Assembly (NCBI GenBank): GCA_020698575.1
Contig: CM036243.1
Span: forward strand, 15,739,903 to 15,803,902
Direction of reading: 5' to 3'
DNA: 64,000 nt
DNA from: Bostrychus sinensis
Lineage: Eukaryota; Chordata; Actinopteri; Gobiiformes; Eleotridae
The position numbers were made by a program, and so were the translations under genes. Within the stretch, counting starts at the first letter, position 1. Every line of letters starts with the position of its first letter. This document shows, piece after piece, positions 27,569 through 40,138 of this stretch. The notes beneath the pieces were generated by a model. It worked only from the letters and a program-made list of their open reading frames with translations. It did not search any database and was not told the origin of the DNA.

Positions 27569-28562
27569 AAGTGTCAGACATGTTCGTAAGAAGTGGAGCT
27601 GGAGGAGTGGAGAGGAGCCAGCGGCCCGTGCCGGGGACTGGATGTGAATATTACAGAAGTGTGAATGAACTGGGCTCTGGTTATTGTGGACAAACTCAGC
27701 TGTAGGAAATACAGGACGTTTCTTCAAAAAAGTAACATGGACTGGATTTGTAGCTTGAGTAGAAAGGTGAGTGTCAGCGAGGCAGCGTTTTTAAATGGAG
27801 GTTTGTGGTGTGATGTGTAAGGCTTCTTTTGAGGTTTTATTATAGTGAAGCAGCATTAAAAGTGCACTAGTCTAGTGTCGAACTCAGTGTGTGCTGAACA
27901 GCCTCCCTCATCTGTAAGGCTGTAACCTCACTCATCCATCTATCCATCCTCATTTTAGTGCTTATGAATTCAAGTTAAAACAAAAACTGAGGGTACATTC
28001 TTTAATAAGGTGACAGAAGGCCAGCTTTGTGGGAAAAAAAATGTTGTAACAACATTGTTTTATATACAAACAGCTGTTACTAATAGGAATTATATAGGAA
28101 GAGTGTGAGATAGTTTGAAACAGCCCTACTACACAAATAATGATGGTATTGCAGTTGCCCAAATGATTTTTTATTAAATTCAAATTAAATCAAAATGTTG
28201 TCATACAAAACTTAATGAAGTCAAGGTGTCTGCTTGCCCGCTTGAAAAAGTCACCACACACTACTGGTATTTCTGTTTGTTCGAGGGAGGCCTGTATGGT
28301 GGACACTATAGACACTGATCTCACACATGAATGTACACTTTTATTTTGAAAGTATTGGGCAAGGGAAGTGAGTGAGAAGGGGGCAGCAAGTGTCTTATAC
28401 CCAAAGCTGTTCTGTACCGCAAAAATGTTTCTAAGCACCTCTTGTTGGAAGTTTTGACGCAAAATAAAGTAGAGACTCAAATACCACTTCTCATCTCATT
28501 TGTGAACTACCACATTGCTGACCCCGACAAGGGGGCTCCACAATACAGTATTTACATCCAGT

Positions 28563-28830
28563 GTGGCCAATCAAAAGCTTTTAACTTAAAGCTTCCCTGA
28601 TGCTTGGAGCCAGTGATAATTAAAAACAGCACATTTTCACAGAGGAAATACTGATCCAATTACTGAAATAGGCACATCTCAGGAAAAAAGAGTCTACTGC
28701 CAAATGATCCATTTCTGACGTCACTTTTCCTAGGGACACGCCCCCTCCATTCAACTGAGTGGCAAAACAAGCGGCAGTGTACATTATTGAGAGTGTGAGA
28801 GTGGAAGTAAAACTGATAAGCATTTACTTA
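28563..28830. repeat. Dispersed repeat pair, copy 2
   Basis: Same blocks and order as 24252-24510, with about 75 to 80 percent identity by eye. Confidence 0.6.
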
Positions 28831-29208
28831 AATAAGTCAGTTGGACTCGACAGTGATTCACAAAACCTTCCCAAGAACCAATGATCCAAAGACATGTGGC
28901 CAAGATTTCACCTTTTAAACATTTTTACATAACTAAGACAGCTAAGGACATCATGATTTATATTATTTTTATATTAACATTATTTAACCTTGAGAGAAAT
29001 ACCAAGCAGTGGTAGTAACAACACCAGATTAGGCTGTAGCACAAAGTCATTTCTACTTTAGTTAATCTTTTTAATCAAGTAACAATTTCTCTTGAATACT
29101 TAGAGATGAAGCAAACAAACTAAGCAAAAATTCACAGGAAGCTTCAGACCTAAATGTGGCTTTATCCTGCAGCTAACATGGTCCAGGGACACGAAGCTCA
29201 TTGACATA

Positions 29209-29896
29209 GGCTGTGTCCGAACGTCACCCCTAGGCCCTAACCCCTCAATCACTATATAGTCCAGCACTATATAGCGGACTATATAGTGCACTCATTTTGT
29301 GAATGATTCGGACACTCGCACACTATTTTTCCCTCACCGGTGATCACGTGAATCTGACGTCTGTGTAAAAAAAGTTCGGCGAAACTCCACTGATAATGTT
29401 CTTCTGTGATAAAGCCCGACCACACTTGATGTTTTAGTATTTATAGATAAATAATAGTCATACGCGTGATATTTAACATGAATTATCGCTATAATGAATA
29501 AAACAGACTGGATTATTGCAGCTCTGTGCTTTACGTGGGGAGGCTGAATGCTGGGTAAGCTAACGTTAGCAATTTTACACTGTAACGGTTTATTTAAGAG
29601 CTTTTTATTTCTGATTACGACGTGACAGAAGTAAAAAAGGTGTTTCTAACTGGTTTCATTCAGACGTGTTGTGTACAGTTTAAAGACCTGTCGTGGTCCC
29701 GCTGTTCTCCTCCGAAACTCGCAAAGCATTCTGGACCGTCTAGTGACAATCGCTGTCCACTACTTTTCAAAATGCATTATGGGAAGTTTTGAGTGCACTA
29801 TTTTTTATCCATTAGACATTCGGACGCCACTACAAAATGGCGTGACCACTATTTAGTGCACTATATAGGGATTAGGGAGGATGTTCGGACACAGCC
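29209..29896. mobile_element. Non-autonomous DNA element with GGCTGTGTCCGAAC ends
   Basis: Left end GGCTGTGTCCGAACGTC; right end GATGTTCGGACACAGCC, a 14-bp perfect inverted repeat. Flanked by ATA on both sides (29206-29208, 29897-29899), compatible with a 3-bp duplication. Subterminal motifs 'ctatatagtgcact' occur in both orientations. No ORF. Confidence 0.75.
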
Positions 29897-29918
29897 ATAT
29901 TGTTGTGTAGCTGTCAAT

Positions 29919-30438
29919 AGCTGTGTCCCAATTCAACGGCTGCAGCCTTTGTCGGCTACATTTGAAGGCTGATTATGTCACAGTCGGCGCGACAGGGTGT
30001 CCCAATTCGAAGGCTACTTCAAATGCAGCCCACGAATGTGGCCTTCCTTTCCCGCTGAACGAAGGTTGCATCGGGTGCATCCTTCGCGGCCCAACATATC
30101 CCATGATTCACATGATTCGAAGATGGCAGAGGCGGAGAGAGCTGCTCAAACTCCTCCAGGAGTAAATTAAACAAAATAAAAAATTTAATAAGTGTAATTT
30201 CTGGCTCCATTTCTGCTCATGTGACCAATGAATAAAGTGAATTAGCGAGCAGCTGCGGTCCTGGTTGCTAGGCGACAGCGGCGGAAACGTGAGAGGAGGA
30301 GCAGCTGTTGACGTACGCTCCGTGGACCGGACCGTCCCATTTCGGATCGGCCTTTGCGGTCCACGAAGGCCACAAGAAGGAGTAGCCTCCGTGGACCGCG
30401 ACCTTCGAAGGCTGCAGCCGTTGAATTGGGACACAGCT
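29919..30438. mobile_element. Non-autonomous DNA element with a perfect 29-bp inverted repeat
   Basis: The left end starts AGCTGTGTCCCAATTCAACG and the right end is its exact reverse complement over 29 bp (29919-29947 against 30410-30438). A second, internal copy of the end motif lies at about 29997. It begins 23 bp after the previous element and shares the GTGTCC core but not the rest of the end. Confidence 0.8.
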
Positions 30439-30449
30439 CACATATTTAA

Positions 30450-30883
30450 AGCGGAACTCAGTAACTCTGCTTGTTTCTTCACTCTTTTTGCCTTTCTTTC
30501 CTCTGTAAAGCTCCCCCTACAGTTCGGAGTAAATCACTATCATAAATACTCACAAGCCCAGTTGACTCCTGTGTGATCCGTCGCTTGTCTTTACTTTCGT
30601 TTTCCCCTCTGCATATCTGTACAAAGTTTTTTCTTCCATTTGGCCGCTCTGGCACAAAGAAAATCAAGAAATAAAGCGGTTGCTAGCTTGTTGTTTTGCC
30701 AACCGGGATGTGCCGCTTTCTCGCGAGACTCGAGACTTCTGTGACTCCGGGTCGACGGCGCTCACTGTTGCAAGTGTCAATTTCAACCCAGAGAAACCAG
30801 AGAGAGATGCCGCATGCTTCATTTACCCCACAACAACTCGTGTAACCATCACATGGACGATAAAAAAGTTAAGGAGTTCTGCT
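30450..30883. mobile_element. TTAA-flanked MITE (piggyBac/Kolobok-type insertion)
   Basis: Left end AGCGGAACTC, right end GAGTTCTGCT (inverted, one mismatch), flanked by TTAA at 30446-30449 and 30884-30887. It starts 12 bp after the preceding element. Confidence 0.7.
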
Positions 30884-30899
30884 TTAATAGAAAATGTTT

Positions 30900-31270
30900 A
30901 AAAGCAGATCTCAGTCACCTGTCTCATTTCTTCAATGTTTTTCCTTCCTTTTCCTCTACAGAGCTCTCCCTACATTTCGGAGTAAAGCACTATTGTAACA
31001 TTACTCACAACAAGTCCAGGTGACTCCTACATGGTCTCTCTCTTTGTTTTCCCAAAGCTTTTTTTGCTGTTTGGCCGCTCTGTCCTGATGAAAACCAAGA
31101 AATAAATGCATTGCTAGCTTGTTGTTATGCTAGCAATGCCCCCTCACTGACTCCAGACTTCAGCGCTCACTGCTGCAGTTGTAGTTTTAGGTAGAGACAG
31201 CAGGGGGAGATGCAGGACACTATTCATCCCACAACAACTCATTTAACCATCACATGGACTCTCATACAGA
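30900..31270. repeat. Diverged second copy of the TTAA MITE interior
   Basis: Repeats the previous element block by block: 'cctctacagagctctccctacatttcggagtaaagcactat', 'ggccgctctg', 'ttgctagcttgttgtt' and 'ccacaacaactc.tttaaccatcacatgga'. The ends are missing, so it is either an imperfect tandem duplicate or a second insertion. Confidence 0.6.
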
Positions 31271-31814
31271 TTATTTAAGGTAAAGTGATATCCAAAAGTC
31301 CGTGGAAAACTACAGATTGACTTTTGGTCAGCAGGGTTGTTTATTGGAAATGCCGTGGTCCGTGGTTACTTCTCTTCTTTTTAGATTTCAGTTGTCTATC
31401 AAAATATATCTCAGATTAGTTGTTGAATATCTTTGTATCAGTCAGTTTTACAGCAAATCTTTCCCATTTTAGTTGACTTTTTGAGTATTTGTGTTAAGAG
31501 GTATTATTACTCGACAGAGCTATTACAGCAACTTTGCCACTCACTGAAGTTACTTCTTGCATGCAGTGACATCATCTGCATGCCCTCCAGGAACGTGGTG
31601 CTTTAAAAAGTTGCGCACGCAGCCTGGTACCAATATTAACGTTCTGTCCCATTCATTTCTTCGAGGGAGCAAAATAAAAATATTAATTTGGATGTTTCTG
31701 GACTGCATGAACAAATGGTTGTTGTTTATCTATTTATTAAAAAATTGCTCTAAATTAATATAATCCAGATCTGAGTGTCAGTACCAGTTGCTAAAGTTAA
31801 CTTATAAAAGTAGG

Positions 31815-32235
31815 ATTTATGATGATTGATGAATTCAATCTGAGCATACAGTGTCAAAGTATTGTGGTAAATAGTAAATATAATTATTTGTCCAGCATAC
31901 CATTGAAATTAAGAAATGTAAATTACATAGCCTTTAGCTATTATGCTAATTATAGATGCTAATAACAGCGTTACGTTACGCATTAAACAGCTAAACGTTG
32001 ACACATTCGCTAATGTTAATAAACTAGGCTCTGCTATTACTCACTTGTTGTTGAGTGGTTGTCAGTTGCCAAACTTGTCTTGATTATTTATTATTTGAGA
32101 TGTTTGGTGGCTAGCGCTAATTCCTTCATAAAAAATGCATTATCGTCTCTTTTAACTTCCAGTACCAGTTTTTGGAATACAGACATTCTGTTTACAAACA
32201 CAAGAAGGGTCAATTGGTGCAAAATGATTAACTGA
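31815..32235. repeat. Dispersed repeat family 'TGTCCAGCATAA', copy 2
   Basis: Reads 'tattgtggtaaa', 'tttgtccagcatac', 'ttatgctaattata', 'gctaaacgttgacaca' and 'ggtggctagcgctaattcc', in the same order as copy 1. Confidence 0.55.
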
Positions 32236-32891
32236 ATACTGCCTTATTTCTGTGGCCTGCTGAAAACATTTCTCCTAATTTCCAATTAAGGGCCTGTTTA
32301 CATGACAACACTGGCCAGGAAAACACAAGAGTAATGCCGCCCACTATTTGCATTTACACAAAAAGACTGAACTGTGAAGAAAACTAAAGTAAACTGTAGT
32401 ACTCATGTTTGTCCAGCAAATGGCACTGTGGGCCCCACAAATGCTCTACACCACACAGTGTGTAGTCTACAATTTCCCTACTTTAAGATCTTATGGGTTT
32501 CTGGAGCCATTCTCATAAAGTCTCTCATAAAAGTAAGTACTTGTACAGATATTTCTCATAGTTACTGGACTAAATATGAACTTATGAGACATAAAAGCCT
32601 TGTATTTTGCGCTTGAGGGTCAGCTGACATACCCCTGGCAGATAGCTAATCACTGTTTAGAACGGGGCTGTTGTGTCATCGTTTTCAGTGAGTATGGTGT
32701 TTTCACAGTATACACAAGAGCGGCGCAGCTCCCCGCTGTGAGACCAAAACATCTTCTCCAGCATTTTCAAAAGATTGCGGATTCAGAAAATGGAAACCTC
32801 GTCCTCATGTAAACAAAAGGCCAAACTGCCTTTATAGATTGTTCTTTAGAGCATAACATTACATGCTCTAAAGAAGAGCATTTAAAGGTAT

Positions 32892-33172
32892 GGGGTGGCA
32901 GTACCTCAGTTGGTAGAGACGTTCGCCCACTAACCCAAAGGTTGCCGGTTCTGTCCCCACTGCCGGCATTGCATGTTGTTGTTGTATTCTTGGGCAAGAC
33001 ACTTTACCCACCTTGCCTGTGATGTGTCTGGCATTGGCTGGAGGAGCTGTAGGCGCAAAATGGCAGCCACACTTCTGTCACCTAGTGTGACTGAGGAGTG
33101 AATGAATAATGCACTAAATTGTAAAGCAACTTTGAGTGTCTAGAAAAGCACTATATAAGACTAATGCATTAT
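32892..33172 (+). mobile_element. tRNA-derived SINE, copy 2
   Basis: Same organisation as 9692-9940: box A (TACCTCAGTTGGTAGAG), box B (GGTTGCCGGTTCTGTCC), 'cttgggcaagacactttaccc', and the tail 'aaaagcactatataag'. It carries extra sequence in the middle (about 33030-33090) not present in copy 1. Confidence 0.8.
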
Positions 33173-33783
33173 TACAATACATAAATATACAGTACATAAA
33201 AATAAGAGAAATGATGTAGTGTTTGCAGAACTTGAATTCAAAGATTTACTTTATAAGAAAATGGTAATAATGTTTTGACTCAGGCACATTCAGGAGTCAG
33301 TATTAGGTGGCATAACCCTGATTTGTAATCATAGAAAATTTCAATATTATGTATTATTGCATAATTGTATATACTGTTGTGGGTATATGTGTTGGTATAG
33401 GTTCGACTACTGTAAAAACCTGCTTTTTGCACAGGCACCATATGGTCATCATTGATGACTATCAGCCATCCAAGCAACACAGACAATAGAACTGGGTATA
33501 AAAAGCTATAATTTGCATGTGAAACATAATTCTTCACTGGCCAGTCTTGACCCTTGTGTACTCTCAGATCTCACTGAAGCCGCTGTGTAATGAGGTGCTG
33601 TCTAGTTTTGTTATATTCCCAACACAGAATTGATTGTTGTAGTGGAATTGTTATAATGCTATTTTGAACATACTGCAAGGTTATTTTGAACATACTGCAA
33701 TGTAATGTGAACTTCTTCATGATGATGTTTATGCTTACTGCTACTGTCACTTTTTTTTACCTTTTCCATGCAGTTCTTTATAG

Positions 33784-34075
33784 CAGTGGTTCCCAACCTT
33801 ACCCCCTGGGAATTTTCAATAAATGAAAAATTAAAACCATATGAATAAAGCTATACCTAAAATACTGTCTATACAAAATCAAATAATATTATGTAGTGGT
33901 TCTACTTCCTTTTTGTCAGTCAGTGAGACACTTGAGCAGGTCTTTCATATGTTGCAATTGTTCAATATGAAAAGAGTGCAAATATTTTCTTATAAATAAT
34001 TTCTTAACTACATGTACCCTCTTAAAAGAATTACTTGCCCCTAGGGAAATCTGTACCTCTGGTTGGGAAACGCTT
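33784..34075. mobile_element. hAT-like MITE, 292 bp, with 8-bp target duplication
   Basis: Begins CAGTGGTTCCCAACC and ends GGTTGGGAAACGCTT, a terminal inverted repeat with three mismatches near the tip. Flanked by an exact CTTTATAG duplication at 33776-33783 and 34076-34083. No ORF. Confidence 0.85.
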
Positions 34076-35915
34076 CTTTATAGTATTCTTGTCATTATTG
34101 TTGTCTAATAGTGTATAATTATGTACTGCTGTGATTCTAAGCAACTTGAATTGGGGGGGTGTTCTCTCTGATCAATTTGACCACAGACTGCAATTTACTT
34201 CTTAATGAAAGAGCACTGCACCTCAATTATTTCCTAATTAGGCTTCATTCCAGACATTACCGTGCAGACCTGGATTTCCTTCCAGGAGTATGGTGCATCA
34301 ACTTTCATTGTCAACTTCTTCTTGAGTGACAATGAGCGCGTCACCATGGGCCAAACAGCATGCTCATACACAAATCAATTATTGGGTTATCAGGGGGCAT
34401 CTGCAGCTAAAACCACACACACAGTCTCTCATGAACTCCTGCCTGAGCCTAATGATCCAAACAACGCAGCACACACTCCTCCATACAGCGGCTCTGGGAA
34501 ACTCAACATTCAGGTACCAGTGTTGTTCCTAAATCAATGCCGCTCCATTAGATGAGGAACAGGGGAGCTTTTAACTATCTGTTTTTGATCAGGGTGTTCA
34601 TGACCAGAATATTAATGTGCTCTCCGATCTCTTAATCACTATGGTCATCAATGAATTAGAATATGGTTGTAAATAGGGCTGAGTGTTGGCAAGAACCTGG
34701 CGATATGATACAGATGACAATGTGTTATAAAGTATTGTATTCATTTTGTGTAGGCTCTTAAGAATTCAACAGTCATTTCCTCTGCCAGGAAAGTCTATTT
34801 GAAAATCTGCATCCAGCTTTTCTCCAAACTACACTGTGAATGAGCCAAATGAACAAAACTGCTGTCTTTATTAACGAGGTGTCGAGCCCCTTCTGCCTTT
34901 GGGGCCATGGTGTTCAGCACTTTAAAATATTTATAGTTTAATGGGATATTTCCTTTGACTTTCTAAATGTTTACACATTTATTATTTTGTATTTTGCTTG
35001 GTTTTTTTCTATCCCGTACAAAATAATTATAATGAATTTATTTTTTTATATTTTGGTTTTATTTTACATTGATTTTTCTTTCCTTTAAAAATAGATTTAA
35101 AATGAGATAAGAGCTGTCTTAGGAATGTTAATAACTTGGTGAGATTTATTAAGTGTGCTGAACAAGAACCAATTCTTTAAAAAAAAAAAAAAAAAAAAAA
35201 CGCAGTGTTGCACGATACAGTGAGGTTCCTCAGGCATGGAATCCCTCAGAGAAATGCCTCCTTTGGGAAATCAGCCTTATAGGAAACAATCTCCCAGCAC
35301 TAAATGACATGCGCTCCATCACTTCTCACTGCTTTTTCTACCAACATATTTCTACTGACTGCAGCTCAGTCTATTGAGAGAGTGTGACATTAACTGTAAT
35401 ATACATCACAACTCAGCCAAGACCCTTCTTATAAGATTCTACTTTTAATACTTACGGCATCATAAAAAGGTGACTGGTTCTTTGCAGGGATGGTCCTAGT
35501 ACAACACAGGGAAATCGGATCGTTCTGGGGTCACAGTCTGCCTCCTTTTGTGCAGTGATTTGCATTCTGATTTGGCCCAGGTTTTACACAGGATGTCTTC
35601 TTTTATGCAACCGTCACCATTTAGCCACATTTGAGACTATGTGCCATATATAGACGATCTTAGCGGAGGCAGTGGCGTAGGGGGCGTGTCCAGATCGATT
35701 TTTGTCCCTACTTAAACGGCGTAGACTTTGTTCTGAAGAGGCTGAACGTGGGCTGGAAAAAAGTTCAAAGAGACCACGCTTAAGTGTAAGAGGCGTGTCT
35801 GCTCTGAACCAATCAGAGCTCTCTCACAGTACCACTCAACAGCACATGAAGAGAGGATCAGTCAAATAGAATGAAAACATTTATGTAGCATTTTATAGAC
35901 TTCGTGAGGTATTTG

Positions 35916-35997
<82 letters not shown>
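35916..35997 (+). repeat. (AAT)n microsatellite, about 27 units
   Basis: Uninterrupted ATA/ATT trinucleotide run ending in 'aataaaga'. It produces spurious poly-isoleucine reading frames. Confidence 0.95.
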
Positions 35998-35998
<1 letters not shown>

Positions 35999-36330
35999 GA
36001 TAAGTCACGTTATAGTTAATAAACATTACTTAAGCCCCATAAATGTAGCTATCTGTTTTCCTTTTTGTATTGAATTACCTGAATACAAAAATAAAAAACT
36101 CATTTAATGGCCAGAATTATTTAGGGACTTAATAAGAAGAAATATGACACAGCAAAAAACAAAAGAAGAAGCTGGAGCTGAACAAGTGAACAACGATATT
36201 GGTGAGAAAGCTAACGTTAAAATCGCTGCTGTAAGATGAACTCTGCCTGCGCAAAGCAGTAGCTACTGAACTCCAGTGTCCAGACTCAGAGCGACATAAA
36301 CAGACAGCAATCCGTGGTGAGGAGGAGACG

Positions 36331-36842
36331 CAGGAGAGGACAGAGGGAGACAGGTGAGAGGAGAGGACAGAGGGAGACAGGTGAGAGGAGAGGACAGAGG
36401 GAGACAGGTGAGAGGAGAGGACAGAGGGAGACAGGTGAGAGGAGAGGACAGAGGGAGACAGGTGAGAGGAGAGGACAGAGGGAGACAGGTGAGAGGAAAG
36501 GACAGAGGGAGACAGGTGAGAGGAAAGGACAGAGGGAGACAGGTGAGAGGAGAGGACAGAGGGAGACAGGTGAGAGGAGAGCACAGAGGGAGACAGGTGA
36601 GAGGAGAGGACAGAGGGAGACAGGTGAGAGGAAAGGACAGAGGGAGACAGGTGAGAGGAGAGGACAGAGGGGGACAGGTGAGAGGAGAGGACAGAGGGAG
36701 ACAGGTGAGAGGAAAGGACAGAGGGAGACAGGTGAGAGGAGAGGACAGAGGGAGACAGGTGAGAGGAAAGGACAGAGGGAGACAGGTGAGAGGAGAGGAC
36801 AGAGGGAGACAGGTGAGAGGAGAGGACAGAGGGAGACAGGTG
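36331..36842 (+). repeat. 27-bp minisatellite, about 19 copies
   Basis: Unit: GTGAGAGGAGAGGACAGAGG followed by GAGACAG. Because the unit is a multiple of three, several frames on both strands stay open for about 200 codons (RRGQRETGE, HLSPSVLSS and so on), but these are not genes. Variant units (aggaaagg, agcacag, gagggggac) are interspersed, so the array has evolved by repeated duplication. Confidence 0.95.
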
Positions 36843-38159
36843 AACAACTTTACAGTAAAAAAAAAAAAAAAAAAAAAAACGATCAACGATCAAAGCCAAT
36901 CAAACAAAAAAAATATAGGCTGGTCTAGAGGAAAAATAATCTCTTAGCAGTAGCCTATAAAAAAGAGAAAATAAGGCACTAATCAAAGGACAATAATAAT
37001 ACGAAATAATAAATGAATAAGCATAAAAAGCTTTTACAGTGAGGCATCATGAAATAAGCCATGCTTTACATCCAAGCAAGCGAACTGTGCCATTTTACAC
37101 AAAATAGATGCATTTGTCTCTGTCGCTCATCCATGGAGCGCGTGATCAATTACTGCGTCTTAACGAAAGTGAACTGTCGCCTCTGAGCGCGCAGGTTAGA
37201 ACAGTGCAGCGGGACTTTGCTCAACACAATTTTTCAGTTGGATTTACGCTATAGCTGTGAACTTGGCCAGAGGGGAAAAGTGAAAGGGGAAAGCTGTGCT
37301 GGAAACCTCAGGTCGACGCCCTGCTGCTGCTGCTAAAAGAAATGCGTGCTGGAGAGGCTTTTACACACAGAAAAGATCAGCCGCTGAGGCACATGCCATA
37401 ATAACTCCTTTCAACTGTTATATATTGAAAATGAATATGTTCATGAGGCCATGCACAGCAATTTGTATCTTCGATTTGCGTAGATTTTATGGGTATCTTT
37501 CATATATGGTGCGTTGTATTGTCACGTGGTCCGCTCCACACGCCAGATAAATGTATAAAGACAGTGGAATCGATATGACATTTCTCTCCAAGTGCACAAT
37601 AGTAGTTAGGCCTAAATTATATATTTTTTAAATATTCTAATTTTTATTTTTTTGACTTTATATTGTGAGTATATCTGCACATGCAGTGCTTCGCGGAAAT
37701 CACCTGCTTCAGATACAAACCACTGCTTTAGTGACAGCAGTTCCCTCCCCCACACCACACCCTGGTGTTAGACCAGGTCACCTCTTGCTCAGACCGACAC
37801 ACCTCTTGGTCTTGGCGGAGACATAGATGTAGACGGGCTGCACAAAATAGCAAATTTCAGCTGTCTCCGCTACGCCAGCGCCAAGCGAAAAATAGGGCCC
37901 TATAGCTCAAGGAGAACATTGGCTTGTGACCCTCTGTAATTGGTTTAGTTTCCATAATTATACATGTCTTATACACTACATTGTTGGAAAGTCATTAAGT
38001 TAGCCTGAAAGCATATTGTGGCTGCGAAACCAAGATAGCTTTAGCACAGGTGCCAACTGCAGGGTATTTCTGCCTGACGCACTTCTGCCAGAGCCGATGG
38101 GCTGGCCACAGGGCCACAGAGCCACCATTCAAAGATGTTTCACCCCTTTGATCTCAGAA

Positions 38160-38910
38160 CATCTCTAGGTGGTGGGGCCAGCATTTAGGGTCGTCTCCCA
38201 AATGCTCCCTGTGGCCAGCCCTGAGACCCTTGATTTCCTCACTTCACCTCCCAGATGATTGCTTGATTTACCCACAAACTCTCTACATCCGACTTCAACA
38301 GGGTACATATAGGCCTTCCAGCCAGTGTCCCTACACTCTGCTACAAGGTTGCTGTACTTTTTCTTTTTCCTCCAGAAAGCAACTTCCATGGTTTCTTCCC
38401 ATGGCACAGTGAGTTCTGCTATTATTACAACTTTGGCAGAACTGGACCACATGACAATATCTGACCTTAGAGAAGTTGTTGTTATCTCAAGAAGAAACTT
38501 AAGCTGCTGGTCAAGGTCTACTTTCATCTGTAGCCAGGTCTCAAAATTGACCGCTCTCTCTGTTGAACTGACTGTGCCTCGGCTCCTGGTTTGACAAAAT
38601 AAATCTGGGTTCTGGCGTGGGATAGGACAATGTTGTTGACCTTAATCCTTTCTTCCTACAGCACCTTGGCCAGTTTTCGAAGCAGTTGGTCGTGGCACTG
38701 TATCTGCCTTGTGTGAGTGCCAATTTGCAGACGGTTAGAATATGCTGTAAATTTGGGTTTAGTGGTTCACATAGGCTGCATTTTGTTTCTGAGCCATACC
38801 ACAGGCGTATATTATGGGGTGTTGGAAGGGTGTCATATATAGCCCTAATGAGGAATCCGAATCTGCAGAGTGTTGTGCTCCATGCACGAAATCTTTGAGA
38901 CATCCAACCG
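38160..38910 (-). mobile_element. Decayed C-terminal part of a site-specific-type LINE (Zn-knuckle plus nuclease-like)
   Basis: Two minus-strand open stretches lie in different frames. 38541-38903 carries FLIRAIYDTLPTPHN and CSLCEPLNPNLQHILTVC, a CCHC-like knuckle. 38165-38527 carries SDIVMWSS and VIIAELTVPWEE, resembling the PD-(D/E)xK-type endonuclease end of R2/R4/NeSL-class elements. A frameshift separates them. The class assignment is from memory of the motif order. Confidence 0.55.
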
Positions 38911-40138
38911 CTTATGTTTGTTCTTTGTGGCTTTAGACCACATCTTGGGGGGTGACCTGTACACTAAACTCTCTGTGCCTTGCTCCATCCAACCAACCAC
39001 CTCCTGATGTTGCAGGCTACTGCTCGTCAGTGCAACTGCCTGCCTGTCCTGTTTTGAAGATAATTACAATATTAAGCTACATGTTGTATAATAGTGTAGT
39101 AGTACAACTGAAATACAATTTAAAAGGTTACATTACTATAATGTATATATTGTACTGGTTTCATTTGACTTCTACTGTTCATTATATTATACTAGTCATT
39201 ATGACAATGTAAATGGGTTTTCATTAAGTAACACAAAAGCTGCCCTGAACATCAAAGCCTATAGTGTTTCCAGTAACGCAGACATAGATACAGTGTTCCC
39301 AATCACCAGGGCTGCTTTTGTTCTTTTATTCTTGGCTGTCTTGATGTGCTGCTTAATATGGCTGCCCTTTCCAACAAAAGGCGAGCAGACTGTTTATTCC
39401 AGCTAATGTCTTTATGTTGTTTCTCGACACGTTAGCTCTAGTGTTCAAATAAGATTTTCATTCACATATAAACAGAAAGTAAAAACTACTTCTAATGGCT
39501 TTTCAGTTCAGTTACTATTTGCTCTCCTCTGCTACTTGTAGGAAATAGGGCAATCTCACTAAGATGACTAGTGTAGTAGTTTGTTTTTGTTAAAGCGCAG
39601 CAATTTGCCAGGCATTGTTGTTCAGTGCAATTGAAGGAGGAAATTGCCATTGATGGTAAGGAATTGCTTTTGTTTTGAGGGTTAAAGGACACATATTTTA
39701 ATACCAAAGTGCAACATAACAAAGAGAAAAGGTTATTTGTTATTTTTGTCTGATGTTTTTGGTTTCTCCTCTTGGAAGTTGTAATTATTCAAAAGAAAAC
39801 CTTTCTCCCAGATATAAATGTACAAAGAAATAATTCTTTATCCCATAGTACATCTTTAATTTATTTATATTTTTTTATTTTTTTATTTATTAATTTATTT
39901 ATTTATTTTTTGCTTTTTCATAATGAGAGTGCTTCAGTCCTACAACCTTCCCAGCAGTGTGCCTGTTCTGCAAATTGGAGCATTACAGCATGTGATTACC
40001 TGTAAATTCAGGCTTTTTACTGTCCCCCGGTGGAAGACTGCATGTACTGCAGCTGTCTTCTACAAGTGGTAATATGTGTCAGCACACCAATTTCATGGCA
40101 TCATTACAGTCATTTTAGCAGTTGTTGTCAGAGGTGAA

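Larger units (their letters stand above)
23280..29200. other. Intergenic spacer, left part
   Basis: No exon could be supported. It holds the dispersed repeat pair (24252, 28563), a short repeat fragment at 25800 and the retroposon tail at 27285. A GC-richer block at about 26585-27125 has open frames on both strands but no family likeness. The rest is AT-rich. Confidence 0.5.
35640..37910. mobile_element. Possible long DNA element containing the AAT and 27-bp arrays
   Basis: GC-richer than its surroundings. The left side has 'tatagacgatcttagcggaggcagtggcgtag'. The right side has 'gtctccgctacgccagcgccaagcg' followed by 'aatagggccctata', a text common at the ends of a fish repeat. The two sides share inverted 'GGCGTAG/CTACGCC' and 'GCGGAG/CTCCGC' blocks. 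Limits and class uncertain. Confidence 0.35.

Noticed and set aside
35904..36107. Poly-isoleucine frame
   Set aside because: Translation of the AAT microsatellite.
36129..36947. Long open frames of about 200-256 codons on both strands (SPSVLSSHL, RGQRETGE repeats)
   Set aside because: Produced by a 27-bp tandem array, whose unit length keeps every frame open. No splice context, no family likeness.
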